A stretch of DNA of 64,000 nt. Origin: Anaspis maculata (lineage: Eukaryota > Arthropoda > Insecta > Coleoptera > Scraptiidae). The stretch covers positions 56,499,423-56,563,422 of the forward strand of contig OX421968.1 in NCBI GenBank assembly GCA_949128115.1. Reading direction: 5' to 3'. Each line of letters begins with the position of its first letter. Within the stretch, counting starts at the first letter, position 1. The position numbers and the translations under genes are program-made. The notes under the pieces are model-generated. The model made no database searches. It saw nothing but the letters and a program-made list of their open reading frames with translations, and was not told where the DNA came from. Positions 10,039 to 23,005 of this stretch are shown here, one piece after another.

Positions 10039-12505
10039 CGAACACAAATATAGAAAGAAAGACACAATTGTTATCCAAAAAAGTCAGGTTTGAACCCACG
10101 TGACTCCAGGCTCCAACCCACGTGACTTCAGGCTTCAACCCACGTGACTTCAGGCTTCAACCCACGTGACTTCAGGCTCCAACCCACGTGACTTTCAAAA
10201 CGATCGGTCACCACTTTTGGAGTTGGCAGCTTCTTGTTCCAAACGCAACATCTGACGAACGAACACAAATATCAAAAAAAAGACACAATTGTTATCCAAA
10301 AAGTTCAGGCTTCAACCCACGTGACTTCAGGCTCCAACCCACGTGACTTTTGAAACGATCGGTCACGACTTTTGGAGTTGTCAGCTACTTGTTCCAAACG
10401 CAACATCTGACGAACGAACACAAATATAGAAGAAAAGACACAATTGTTATCCAAAAAGTTCAGGTTTTAGCCCACGTGACTTCAGGCTTCAACCCACGTG
10501 ACTTTGAAAACGATCGGTCACCACTTTTGAAGTTGGCAGCTACTCTTCCCAAACGCAACATCTGACTAACGAACACAAATATAGAAGAAAAGACACAATT
10601 GTTATCCAAAAAGTTCAGGTTTCAACCCACGTGACTTCAGGCTTCAACCCACGTGACTTCAGGCTCCAACCCACGTGACTTTTGAAACGATCGGTCACGA
10701 CTTTTGGAGTTGTCAGCTACTTGTTCCAAACGCAACATCTGACGAACGAACACAAATATAGAAGAAAAGACACAATTGTTATCCAAAAAGTTCAGGTTTT
10801 AACCCACGTGACTTCAGGCTTCAACCCACGTGACTTCAGTCTCCAACCCACGTGACTTTGAAAACGATCAGTCACCACTTTTGAAGTTGGCAGCTACTCT
10901 TTCCAAACGCATCATCTGACGAACGAACACAAATATAGAAAAAAAGACACAATTGTTATCCAAAAAGCTCAGGTTTGATCCCACGTGACTCCAGGCTCCA
11001 ACCCACGTGACTTCAGGCGCCAACCCACGTGACTTTGAGAACGATCGGTCACCACTTTTGAAGTTGGCAGCTACCCTTTCCAAACGCAACATCTGACGAA
11101 CGAACACAAATATAGAAAAAAAGACACAATTGTTATCCAAAAAGTTCAAATTTTAACCCACGTGACTTCATGCTTCAACCCACGTGACTTCAGGCTTCAA
11201 CCCACGTGACTTTCAAAACGATCGGTCACCACTTTTGGAGTTGGCAGCTTTTTGTTCCAAACGCAACATCTGACGAACGAACACAAATATAAAAAAAAAG
11301 ACACAATTGTTATCCAAAAAGTTTAGGCTCCAACCCACGTGACTCCAGGCTCCAACCCACGTGACTTCAGGCTTCAACCCACGTGACTTTGAGAACGATC
11401 GGTCACCACTTTTAAAGTTGGCAGCTACTCTTTCCAATCGCATCATCTGACGAACGAACACAAATATAGAAAAAAAGACACAATTGTTATCCAAAAAGTT
11501 CAGGTTCTAACCCACGTGACTTCAGGCTTCAACCCACGTGACTTCAGGCTTCAACCCACGTGACTTTAGGCTTCAACCCACGTGACTTTGAAAACGATCG
11601 GTCACCATTTTTGAAGTTGGCTGCTACTCTTTCCAATCGCAACATCTGACGAACGAACACAAATATAGAAAGAAAGACACAATTGTTATCCAAAAAGTTC
11701 AGGTTCTAACCCACGTGACTTCAGGCTTCAACCCACGTGACTTCAGGCTCCAACCCACGTGACTCCAGGCTTCAGCCCACGTGACTTTTGAAACGATCGG
11801 TCACCACTTTTGATGTTGGCAGCTACTTGTTCCAAACGCAACATCTGACTAACGAACACAAATATAGAAGAAAAGACACAATTGTTATCCAAAAAGTTCA
11901 GGTTTTAACCCACGTGACTTCAGGCTTCAACCTGCGTGACTTCAGGCTCCAACCCACGTGACTTTTGAAACGATCGGTCACGACTTTTGGAGTTGTCAGC
12001 TACTTGTTCCAAACGCAACATCTGACGAACGAACACAAATATAGAAGAAAAGACACAATTGTTATCGAAGAAGTTCAGGTTTTAACCCACGTGACTTCAG
12101 GCTTCAACGCACGTGACTTCAGGCTTCAACCCACGTGACTTTGAAAACGATCGGTCACCACTTTTGAAGTTGGCAGCTACTCTTTCCAAACGCAACATCT
12201 GACGAACGAACACAAATATAGAAAAAAAGACACAATTGTTATCCAAAAAGTTCAGGTTTGAACCCACGTGACTCCAGGCTCCAACCCACGTGACTTCAGG
12301 CTTCAACCCACGTGACTTTGAGAACGATCGGTCACCACTTTTGAAGTTGGCAGCTACTCTTTCCAAACGCAACATCTGACGAACGAACACAAATATAGAA
12401 GAAAAGACACAATTGTTATCCAAAAAGTTCAGGTTTTAACCCACGTGACTTCAAGCTTCAACCCACGTGACTTCAGGCTTCAACCCACGTGACTTCAGGC
12501 TTCAA
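10031..12505 (+). repeat. Dispersed copy of 5,817-8,291
   Basis: Matches at a spacing of 4,214 bp, starting immediately after the irregular junction at CTGACAAACGAAC and ending where the next monomer carries GGAGTAGGCAG. It includes the 884-bp shortened form, so it was copied after that loss. Private changes include TTCAAATTTTAACC near 11,146. Confidence 0.85.
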
Positions 12506-15500
12506 CCCACGTGACTTTGAAAACGATCGGTCACCACTTTTGGAGTAGGCAGCTACTCTTTCCAAACGCAACATCTGACGAACGAACACAAATATAGAAA
12601 GAAAGACACAATTGTTATCCAAAAAGTTCAGGTTGGAACCCACGTGACTCCAGGCTCCAACCCACGTGACTCCAGGCTCCAACCCACGTGACTTCAGGCT
12701 TCAACCCACGTGACTTTTAAAACGATCGGTCACCACTTTTGATGTTTGCAGCTACTTGTTTCAAACGCAACATCTGACTAACGAACACAAATATAGAAAA
12801 AAAGACACAATTGTTATCCAAAAAGTTCAAGTTTTAACCCACGTGACTTCAGGCTTCAACCCACGTGACTTCAGGCTTCAACCCACGTGACTTTCAGAAC
12901 GATCGGTCACCACTTTTGGAGTTGGCAGCTTTTTGTTCCAAACGCAACATCTGACGAACGAACACAAATATAAAAAAAAAGACACAATTGTTATCCAAAA
13001 AGTTTAGGCTCCAACCCACGTGACTCCAGGCTCCAACCCACGTGACTTCAGGCTTCAACCCACGTGACTTTGAGAACGATCGGTCACCACTTTTAAAGTT
13101 GGCAGCTACTCTTTCCAATCGCATCATCTGACGAACGAACACAAATATAGAAAAAAAGACACAATTGTTATCCAAAAAGTTCAGGTTCTAACCCACGTGA
13201 CTTCAGGCTTCAACCCACGTGACTTCAGGCTTCAACCCACGTGACTTTAGGCTTCAACCCACGTGACTTTGAAAACGATCGGTCACCATTTTTGAAGTTG
13301 GCTGCTACTCTTTCCAATCGCAACATCTGACGAACGAACACAAATATAGAAAAAAAGACACAATTGTTATCCAAAAAGTTCAGGTTCTAACCCACGTGAC
13401 TTCAGGCTTCAACCCACGTGACTTCAGGCTCCAACCCACGTGACTCCAGGCTTCAGCCCACGTGACTTTTGAAACGATCGGTCACCACTTTTGATGTTGG
13501 CAGCTACTTGTTCCAAACGCAACATCTGACTAACGAACACAAATATAGAAGAAAAGACACAATTGTTATCCAAAAGTTCAGGTTTTAACCCACGTGACTT
13601 CAGGCTTCAACCTGCGTGACTTCAGGCTCCAACCCACGTGACTTTTGAAACGATCGGTCACGACTTTTGGAGTTGTCAGCTACTTGTTCCAAACGCAACA
13701 TCTGACGAACGAACACAAATATAGAAGAAAAGACACAATTGTTATCGAAGAAGTTCAGGTTTTAACCCACGTGACTTCAGGCTTCAACGCACGTGACTTC
13801 AGGCTTCAACCCACGTGACTTTGAAAACGATCGGTCACCACTTTTGAAGTTGGCAGCTACTCTTTCCAAACGCAACATCTGACGAACGAACACAAATATA
13901 GAAAAAAAGACACAATTGTTATCCAAAAAGTTCAGGTTTGAACCCACGTGACTCCAGGCTCCAACCCACGTGACTTCAGGCTTCAACCCACGTGACTTTG
14001 AGAACGATCGGTCACCACTTTTGAAGTTGGCAGCTACTCTTTCCAAACGCAACATCTGACGAACGAACACAAATATAGAAGAAAAGACACAATTGTTATC
14101 CAAAAAGTTCAGGTTTTAACCCACGTGACTTCAAACTTCAACCCACGTGACTTCAGGCTTCAACCCACGTGACTTCAGGCTTCAACCCACGTGACTTCAG
14201 GCTTCAACCCACGTGACTTTGAAAACGATCGGTCACCACTTTTGGAGTAGGCAGCTACTCTTTCCAAACGCAACATCTGACGAACGAACACAAATATAGA
14301 AAGAAAGACACAATTGTTATCCAAAAAGTTCAGGTTGGAACCCACGTGACTCCAGGCTCCAACCCACGTGACTCCAGGCTCCAACCCACGTGACTTCAGG
14401 CTTCAACCCACGTGACTTTTAAAACGATCGGTCACCACTTTTGATGTTTGCAGCTACTTGTTTCAAACGCAACATCTGACTAACGAACACAAATAGAGAA
14501 GAAAAGACACAATTGTTATCCAAAAAGTTCAGGTTTCAACCCACGTGACTTCAGGCTTACACCCACGTGACTTTGAAAACGATCGGTCACCACTTTTGAA
14601 GTTGGCAGCTACTCTTTCCAAACGCAACATCTGACGAACGAACACAAATATAGAAAAAAAAAACAATTGTTATCCAAATAGTTCAGGTTTGAACCCACGT
14701 GACTCCAGGCTCCAACCCGCGTGACTTCAGGCTTCAACCCACGTGACTTTGAAAACGATCGGTCACCACTTTTGAAGTTGGCAGCTACTCTTTCCAAACG
14801 CAACATCTGACGAACGAACACAAATATAGAGAAAAAGACACAATTGTTTTCCAAAAAGTTCAGGTTCTAACCCACGTGACTTCAGGCTTCAACCCACGTG
14901 ACTTCGGGCTTCAACCCACGTGACTTTGAAAACGATCGGTCACCATTTTTGAAGTTGGCTGCTACTCTTTCCAAACGCAACATCTGACGAACGAACACAA
15001 ATATAGAAAAAAAAAAACAATTGTTATCCAAATAGTTCAGGTTTGAACCCACGTGACTCCAGGCTCCAACCCACGTGACTTCAGGCTTCAACCCACGTGA
15101 CTTTGAGAACGATCGGTCACCACTTTTGAAGTTGGCAGCTACTCTTTCCAAACGCAACATCTGACGAACGAACACAAATATAGAAGAAAAGACACAACTG
15201 TTATCCAAAAAGTTCAGGTTTTAACCCACGTGACTTCAGGTTTCAACCCACGTGACTTCAGGCTTCAACACACGTGACTTTGAAAACGATCGGTCACCAC
15301 TTTTGAAGTTGGCAGCTACTTTTTCCAAACGCAACATCTGACGAACGAACACAAATATAGAAAGAAAGACACAATTGTTATCCAAAAATTCAGGTTTGAA
15401 CCCACGTGACTCCAGACTCCAAACCACGTGACTTCAGGCTTCAACCCACGTGACTTTTAAAACGATCGGTCACCACTTTTGATGTTGGCAGCTACTTGTT

Positions 15501-15985
15501 CCAAACGCAACATCTGACTAACGAACACAAATATAGAAGAAAAGACACAATTGTTATCCAAAAAGTTCAGGTTTTAACCCACGTGACTTCAGGCTTCAAC
15601 CCGCGTGACTTCAGGCTTCACCCCACGTGATATGAAAACGATCGGTCACCACTTTTGAAGTTGGCAGCTACTCTTTCCAAACGCAACATCTGACGAACGA
15701 ACACAAATAAAGAAAAAAAGACACAATTGTTATCCAAAAAGTTCAGGTTTGAACCCACGTGACTCCAGGCTCCAACCCACGTGACTTCAGGCTTCAACCC
15801 ACGTGACTTTGAGAACGATCGGTCACCACTTTTGAAGTTGGCAGCTACTCTTTCCAAACGCAACATCTGACGAACGAACACAAATATAGAAGAAAAGACA
15901 CAATTGTTATCCAAAAAGTTCAGGTTTTAACCCACGTGACTTCAAGCTTCAACCCACGTGACTTCAGGCTTCAACCCACGTGACT
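12450..15985 (+). repeat. 3,513-bp tandem duplication, copy 1
   Basis: Matches 15,986 onward at a spacing of 3,513 to 3,514 bp. It introduces two monomer variants not seen earlier as a pair: GGAGTAGGCAG (12,541 and about 14,243) and GATGTTTGCAG with TTGTTTCAAACG. Its first half also repeats the segment just before it at about 1,680 bp spacing. A one-base loss at ATCCAAAAGTTC near 13,574 accounts for the 3,513 versus 3,514 spacing. Confidence 0.82.
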
Positions 15986-16040
15986 TCAGGCTTCAACCCA
16001 CGTGACTTCAGGCTTCAACCCACGTGACTTTGAAAACGAT
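14720..16040 (+). repeat. Distant copy of 600-1,920
   Basis: This block repeats the marker variants of the left-end repeat at a spacing of about 14,120 bp: GTTTTCC, the CTTCGGGCTTC element, the long A-tract that lacks GAC before AATTG, ACAACTGTT, CTTCAACACACGTG, CTCCAGACTCC and GATATGAAAAC. The internal order is unchanged, so it was moved or copied as one piece. A one-base loss at CCAAAAATTCAGG near 15,386 shifts the spacing to 14,119. Confidence 0.83.
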
Positions 16041-19000
16041 CGGTCACCACTTTTGGAGTAGGCAGCTACTCTTTCCAAACGCAACATCTGACGAACGAAC
16101 ACAAATATAGAAAGAAAGACACAATTGTTATCCAAAAAGTTCAGGTTGGAACCCACGTGACTCCAGGCTCCAACCCACGTGACTCCAGGCTCCAACCCAC
16201 GTGACTTCAGGCTTCAACCCACGTGACTTTTAAAACGATCGGTCACCACTTTTGATGTTTGCAGCTACTTGTTTCAAACGCAACATCTGACTAACGAACA
16301 CAAATATAGAAAAAAAGACACAATTGTTATCCAAAAAGTTCAAGTTTTAACCCACGTGACTTCAGGCTTCAACCCACGTGACTTCAGGCTTCAACCCACG
16401 TGACTTTCAGAACGATCGGTCACCACTTTTGGAGTTGGCAGCTTTTTGTTCCAAACGCAACATCTGACGAACGAACACAAATATAAAAAAAAAGACACAA
16501 TTGTTATCCAAAAAGTTTAGGCTCCAACCCACGTGACTCCAGGCTCCAACCCACGTGACTTCAGGCTTCAACCCACGTGACTTTGAGAACGATCGGTCAC
16601 CACTTTTAAAGTTGGCAGCTACTCTTTCCAATCGCATCATCTGACGAACGAACACAAATATAGAAAAAAAGACACAATTGTTATCCAAAAAGTTCAGGTT
16701 CTAACCCACGTGACTTCAGGCTTCAACCCACGTGACTTCAGGCTTCAACCCACGTGACTTTAGGCTTCAACCCACGTGACTTTGAAAACGATCGGTCACC
16801 ATTTTTGAAGTTGGCTGCTACTCTTTCCAATCGCAACATCTGACGAACGAACACAAATATAGAAAAAAAGACACAATTGTTATCCAAAAAGTTCAGGTTC
16901 TAACCCACGTGACTTCAGGCTTCAACCCACGTGACTTCAGGCTCCAACCCACGTGACTCCAGGCTTCAGCCCACGTGACTTTTGAAACGATCGGTCACCA
17001 CTTTTGATGTTGGCAGCTACTTGTTCCAAACGCAACATCTGACTAACGAACACAAATATAGAAGAAAAGACACAATTGTTATCCAAAAAGTTCAGGTTTT
17101 AACCCACGTGACTTCAGGCTTCAACCTGCGTGACTTCAGGCTCCAACCCACGTGACTTTTGAAACGATCGGTCACGACTTTTGGAGTTGTCAGCTACTTG
17201 TTCCAAACGCAACATCTGACGAACGAACACAAATATAGAAGAAAAGACACAATTGTTATCGAAGAAGTTCAGGTTTTAACCCACGTGACTTCAGGCTTCA
17301 ACGCACGTGACTTCAGGCTTCAACCCACGTGACTTTGAAAACGATCGGTCACCACTTTTGAAGTTGGCAGCTACTCTTTCCAAACGCAACATCTGACGAA
17401 CGAACACAAATATAGAAAAAAAGACACAATTGTTATCCAAAAAGTTCAGGTTTGAACCCACGTGACTCCAGGCTCCAACCCACGTGACTTCAGGCTTCAA
17501 CCCACGTGACTTTGAGAACGATCGGTCACCACTTTTGAAGTTGGCAGCTACTCTTTCCAAACGCAACATCTGACGAACGAACACAAATATAGAAGAAAAG
17601 ACACAATTGTTATCCAAAAAGTTCAGGTTTTAACCCACGTGACTTCAAACTCCAACCCACGTGACTTCAGGCTTCAACCCACGTGACTTCAGGCTTCAAC
17701 CCACGTGACTTCAGGCTTCAACCCACGTGACTTTGAAAACGATCGGTCACCACTTTTGGAGTAGGCAGCTACTCTTTCCAAACGCAACATCTGACGAACG
17801 AACACAAATATAGAAAGAAAGACACAATTGTTATCCAAAAAGTTCAGGTTGGAACCCACGTGACTCCAGGCTCCAACCCACATGACTCCAGGCTCCAACC
17901 CACGTGACTTCAGGCTTCAACCCACGTGACTTTTAAAACGATCGGTCACCACTTTTGATGTTTGCAGCTACTTGTTTCAAACGCAACATCTGACTAACGA
18001 ACACAAATAGAGAAGAAAAGACACAATTGTTATCCAAAAAGTTCAGGTTTCAACCCACGTGACTTCAGGCTTACACCCACGTGACTTTGAAAACGATCGG
18101 TCACCACTTTTGAAGTTGGCAGCTACTCTTTCCAAACGCAACATCTGACGAACGAACACAAATATAGAAAAAAAAAACAATTGTTATCCAAATAGTTCAG
18201 GTTTGAACCCACGTGACTCCAGGCTCCAACCCGCGTGACTTCAGGCTTCAACCCACGTGACTTTGAAAACGATCGGTCACCACTTTTGAAGTTGGCAGCT
18301 ACTCTTTCCAAACGCAACATCTGACGAACGAACACAAATATAGAGAAAAAGACACAATTGTTTTCCAAAAAGTTCAGGTTCTAACCCACGTGACTTCAGG
18401 CTTCAACCCACGTGACTTCGGGCTTCAACCCACGTGACTTTGAAAACGATCGGTCACCATTTTTGAAGTTGGCTGCTACTCTTTCCAAACGCAACATCTG
18501 ACGAACGAACACAAATATAGAAAAAAAAAAACAATTGTTATCCAAATAGTTCAGGTTTGAACCCACGTGACTCCAGGCTCCAACCCACGTGACTTCAGGC
18601 TTCAACCCACGTGACTTTGAGAACGATCGGTCACCACTTTTGAAGTTGGCAGCTACTCTTTCCAAACGCAACATCTGACGAACGAACACAAATATAGAAG
18701 AAAAGACACAACTGTTATCCAAAAAGTTCAGGTTTTAACCCACGTGACTTCAGGTTTCAACCCACGTGACTTCAGGCTTCAACACACGTGACTTTGAAAA
18801 CGATCGGTCACCACTTTTGAAGTTGGCAGCTACTTTTTCCAAACGCAACATCTGACGAACGAACACAAATATAGAAAGAAAGACACAATTGTTATCCAAA
18901 AAGTTCAGGTTTGAACCCACGTGACTCCAGACTCCAAACCACGTGACTTCAGGCTTCAACCCACGTGACTTTTAAAACGATCGGTCACCACTTTTGATGT

Positions 19001-19565
19001 TGGCAGCTACTTGTTCCAAACGCAACATCTGACTAACGAACACAAATATAGAAGAAAAGACACAATTGTTATCCAAAAAGTTCAGGTTTTAACCCACGTG
19101 ACTTCAGGCTTCAACCCGCGTGACTTCAGGCTTCACCCCACGTGATATGAAAACGATCGGTCACCACTTTTGAAGTTGGCAGCTACTCTTTCCAAACGCA
19201 ACATCTGACGAACGAACACAAATAAAGAAAAAAAGACACAATTGTTATCCAAAAAGTTCAGGTTTGAACCCACGTGACTCCAGGCTCCAACCCACGTGAC
19301 TTCAGGCTTCAACCCACGTGACTTTGAGTACGATCGGTCACCACTTTTGAAGTTGGCAGCTACTCTTTCCAAACGCAACATCTGACGAACGAACACAAAT
19401 ATAGAAGAAAAGACACAATTGTTATCCAAAAAGTTCAGGTTTTAACCCACGTGACTTCAAGCTTCAACCCACGTGACTTCAGGCTTCAACCCACGTGACT
19501 TCAGGCTTCAACCCACGTGACTTCAGGCTTCAACCCACGTGACTTTGAAAACGATCGGTCACCAC
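15986..19565 (+). repeat. 3,513-bp tandem duplication, copy 2
   Basis: Repeats copy 1 in the same order up to about 19,565, where the monomer has GAAGTTGGC in place of GGAGTAGGC. A private CACATG change lies at 17,880 and GAGTACGATCGG near 19,326. The GATATGAAAAC marker is at about 19,144. Confidence 0.82.
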
Positions 19566-19709
19566 TTTTGAAGTTGGCAGCTACTCTTTCCAAACGCAAC
19601 ATCTGACGAACGAACACAAATATAGAAAAAAAGACACAATTGTTATCCAAAAAGTTCAGGTTCTAACCCACGTGACTTCAGGCTTCAACCCACGTGGCTT
19701 CATGCTTCA
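19566..19709 (+). repeat. Bridging monomer between two duplicated blocks
   Basis: This is ordinary satellite sequence: most of one core and part of its 22-bp run, including a CCCACGTGGCTTCATGC element near 19,690. It connects the 3,513-bp and 3,296-bp duplications. I see nothing but the repeat. Confidence 0.7.
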
Positions 19710-22700
19710 ACCCACGTGACTTCAGGCTTCAACCCACGTGACTTTGAAAACGATCGGTCACCATTTTTGAAGTTGGCTGCTACTTTTTTCAAACGCAACA
19801 TCTGACAAACGAACACAAATATAGAAAGAAAGACACAATTGTTATCCAAAAAAGTCAGGTTTGAACCCACGTGACTCCAGGCTCCAACCCACGTGACTTC
19901 AGGCTTCAACCCACGTGACTTCAGGCTCCAACCCACGTGACTTTCAAAACGATCGGTCACCACTTTTGGAGTTGGCAGCTTCTTGTTCCAAACGCAACAT
20001 CTGACGAACGAACACAAATATCAAAAAAAAGACACAATTGTTATCCAAAAAGTTCAGGCTTCAACCCACGTGACTTCAGGCTCCAACCCACGTGACTTTT
20101 GAAACGATCGGTCACGACTTTTGGAGTTGTCAGCTACTTGTTCCAAACGCAACATCTGACGAACGAACACAAATATAGAAGAAAAGACACAATTGTTATC
20201 CAAAAAGTTCAGGTTTTAGCACACGTGACTTCAGGCTTCAACCCACGTGACTTCAGGCTTCAACCCACGTGACTTTGAAAACGATCGGTCACCACTTTTG
20301 AAGTTGGCAGCTACTCTTCCCAAACGCAACATCTGACTAACGAACACAAATATAGAAGAAAAGACACAATTGTTATCCAAAAAGTTCAGGTTTCAACCCA
20401 CGTGACTTCAGGCTTCAACCCACGTGACTTCAGGCTCCAACCCACGTGACTTTTGAAACGATCGGTCACGACTTTTGGAGTTGTCAGCTACTTGTTCCAA
20501 ACGCAACATCTGACGAACGAACACAAATATAGAAGAAAAGACACAATTGTTATCCAAAAAGTTCAGGTTTTAACCCATGTGACTTCAGGCTTCAACCCAC
20601 GTGACTTCAGTCTCCAACCCACGTGACTTTGAAAACGATCAGTCACCACTTTCGAAGTTGGCAGCTACTCTTTCCAAACGCATCATCTGACGAACGAACA
20701 CAAATATAGAAAAAAAGGCACAATTGTTATCCAAAAAGCTCAGGTTTGATCCCACGTGACTCCAGGCTCCAACCCACGTGACTTCAGGCGCCAACCCACG
20801 TGACTTTGAGAACGATCGGTCACCACTTTTGAAGTTGGCAGCTACCCTTTCCAAACGCAACATCTGACGAACGAACACAAATATAGAAAAAAAGACACAA
20901 TTGTTATCCAAAAAGTTCAAGTTTTAACCCACGTGACTTCAGGCTTCAACCCACGTGACTTCAGGCTTCATCCCACGTGACTTTCAAAACGATCGGTCAC
21001 CACTTTTGGAGTTGGCAGCTTTTTGTTCCAAACGCAACATCTGACGAACGAACACAAATATAAAAAAAAAGACACAATTGTTATCCAAAAAGTTTAGGCT
21101 CCAACCCACGTGACTCCAGGCTCCAACCCACGTGACTTCAGGCTTCAACCCACGTGACTTTGAGAACGATCGGTCACCACTTTTAAAGTTGGCAGCTACT
21201 CTTTCCAATCGCATCATCTGACGAACGAACACAAATATAGAAAAAAAGACACAATTGTTATCCAAAAAGTTCAGGTTCTAACCCACGTGACTTCAGGCTT
21301 CAACCCACGTGACTTCAGGCTTCAACCCACGTGACTTTAGGCTTCAACCCACGTGACTTTGAAAACGATCGGTCACCATTTTTGAAGTTGGCTGCTACTC
21401 TTTCCAATCGCAACATCTGACGAACGAACACAAATATAGAAAAAAAGACACAATTGTTATCCAAAAAGTTCAGGTTCTAACCCACGTGACTCCAGGCTCC
21501 AACCCACGTGACTTCAGGCTTCAACCCACGTGACTTTGAGAACGATCGGTCACCACTTTTGAAGTTGGCAGCTACTCTTTCCAAACGCAACATCTGACGA
21601 ACGAACACAAATATAGAAGAAAAGACACAATTGTTATCCAAAAAGTTCAGGTTTTAACCCACGTGACTTCAAGCTTCAACCCACGTGACTTCAGGCTTCA
21701 ACCCACGTGACTTCAGGCTTCAACCCACGTGACTTCAGGCTTCAACCCACGTGACTTTGAAAACGATCGGTCACCACTTTTGGAGTAGGCAGCTACTCTT
21801 TCCAAACGCAACATCTGACGAACGAACACAAATATAGAAAGAAAGACACAATTGTTATCCAAAAAGTTCAGGTTGGAACCCACGTGACTCCAGGCTCCAA
21901 CCCACGTGACTCCAGGCTCCAACCCACGTGACTTCAGGCTTCAACCCACGTGACTTTTAAAACGATCGGTCACCACTTTTGATGTTTGCAGCTACTTGTT
22001 TCAAACGCAACATCTGACTAACGAACACAAATATAGAAAAAAAGACACAATTGTTATCCAAAAAGTTCAAGTTTTAACCCACGTGACTTCAGGCTTCAAC
22101 CCACGTGACTTCAGGCTTCAACCCACGTGACTTTCAGAACGATCGGTCACCACTTTTGGAGTTGGCAGCTTTTTGTTCCAAACGCAACATCTGACGAACG
22201 AACACAAATATAAAAAAAAAGACACAATTGTTATCCAAAAAGTTTAGGCTCCAACCCACGTGACTCCAGGCTCCAACCCACGTGACTTCAGGCTTCAACC
22301 CACGTGACTTTGAGAACGATCGGTCACCACTTTTAAAGTTGGCAGCTACTCTTTCCAATCGCATCATCTGACGAACGAACACAAATATAGAAAAAAAGAC
22401 ACAATTGTTATCCAAAAAGTTCAGGTTCTAACCCACGTGACTTCAGGCTTCAACCCACGTGACTTCAGGCTTCAACCCACGTGACTTTAGGCTTCAACCC
22501 ACGTGACTTTGAAAACGATCGGTCACCATTTTTGAAGTTGGCTGCTACTCTTTCCAATCGCAACATCTGACGAACGAACACAAATATAGAAAAAAAGACA
22601 CAATTGTTATCCAAAAAGTTCAGGTTCTAACCCACGTGACTTCAGGCTTCAACCCACGTGACTTCAGGCTCCAACCCACGTGACTCCAGGCTTCAGCCCA

Positions 22701-23005
22701 CGTGACTTTTGAAACGATCGGTCACCACTTTTGATGTTGGCAGCTACTTGTTCCAAACGCAACATCTGACTAACGAACACAAATATAGAAGAAAAGACAC
22801 AATTGTTATCCAAAAAGTTCAGGTTTTAACCCACGTGACTTCAGGCTTCAACCTGCGTGACTTCAGGCTCCAACCCACGTGACTTTTGAAACGATCGGTC
22901 ACGACTTTTGGAGTTGTCAGCTACTTGTTCCAAACGCAACATCTGACGAACGAACACAAATATAGAAGAAAAGACACAATTGTTATCGAAGAAGTTCAGG
23001 TTTTA
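19710..23005 (+). repeat. 3,296-bp tandem duplication, copy 1
   Basis: The spacing equals eighteen cores plus fifty-nine 22-bp elements exactly (1,998 + 1,298). Markers that recur at +3,296 are CCCATGTGAC near 20,575, CACTTTCGAAG near 20,648, the GGCACAATTG variant near 20,717, CTTCATCCCACG near 20,968 and GGAGTAGGCAG near 21,782. Confidence 0.88.
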
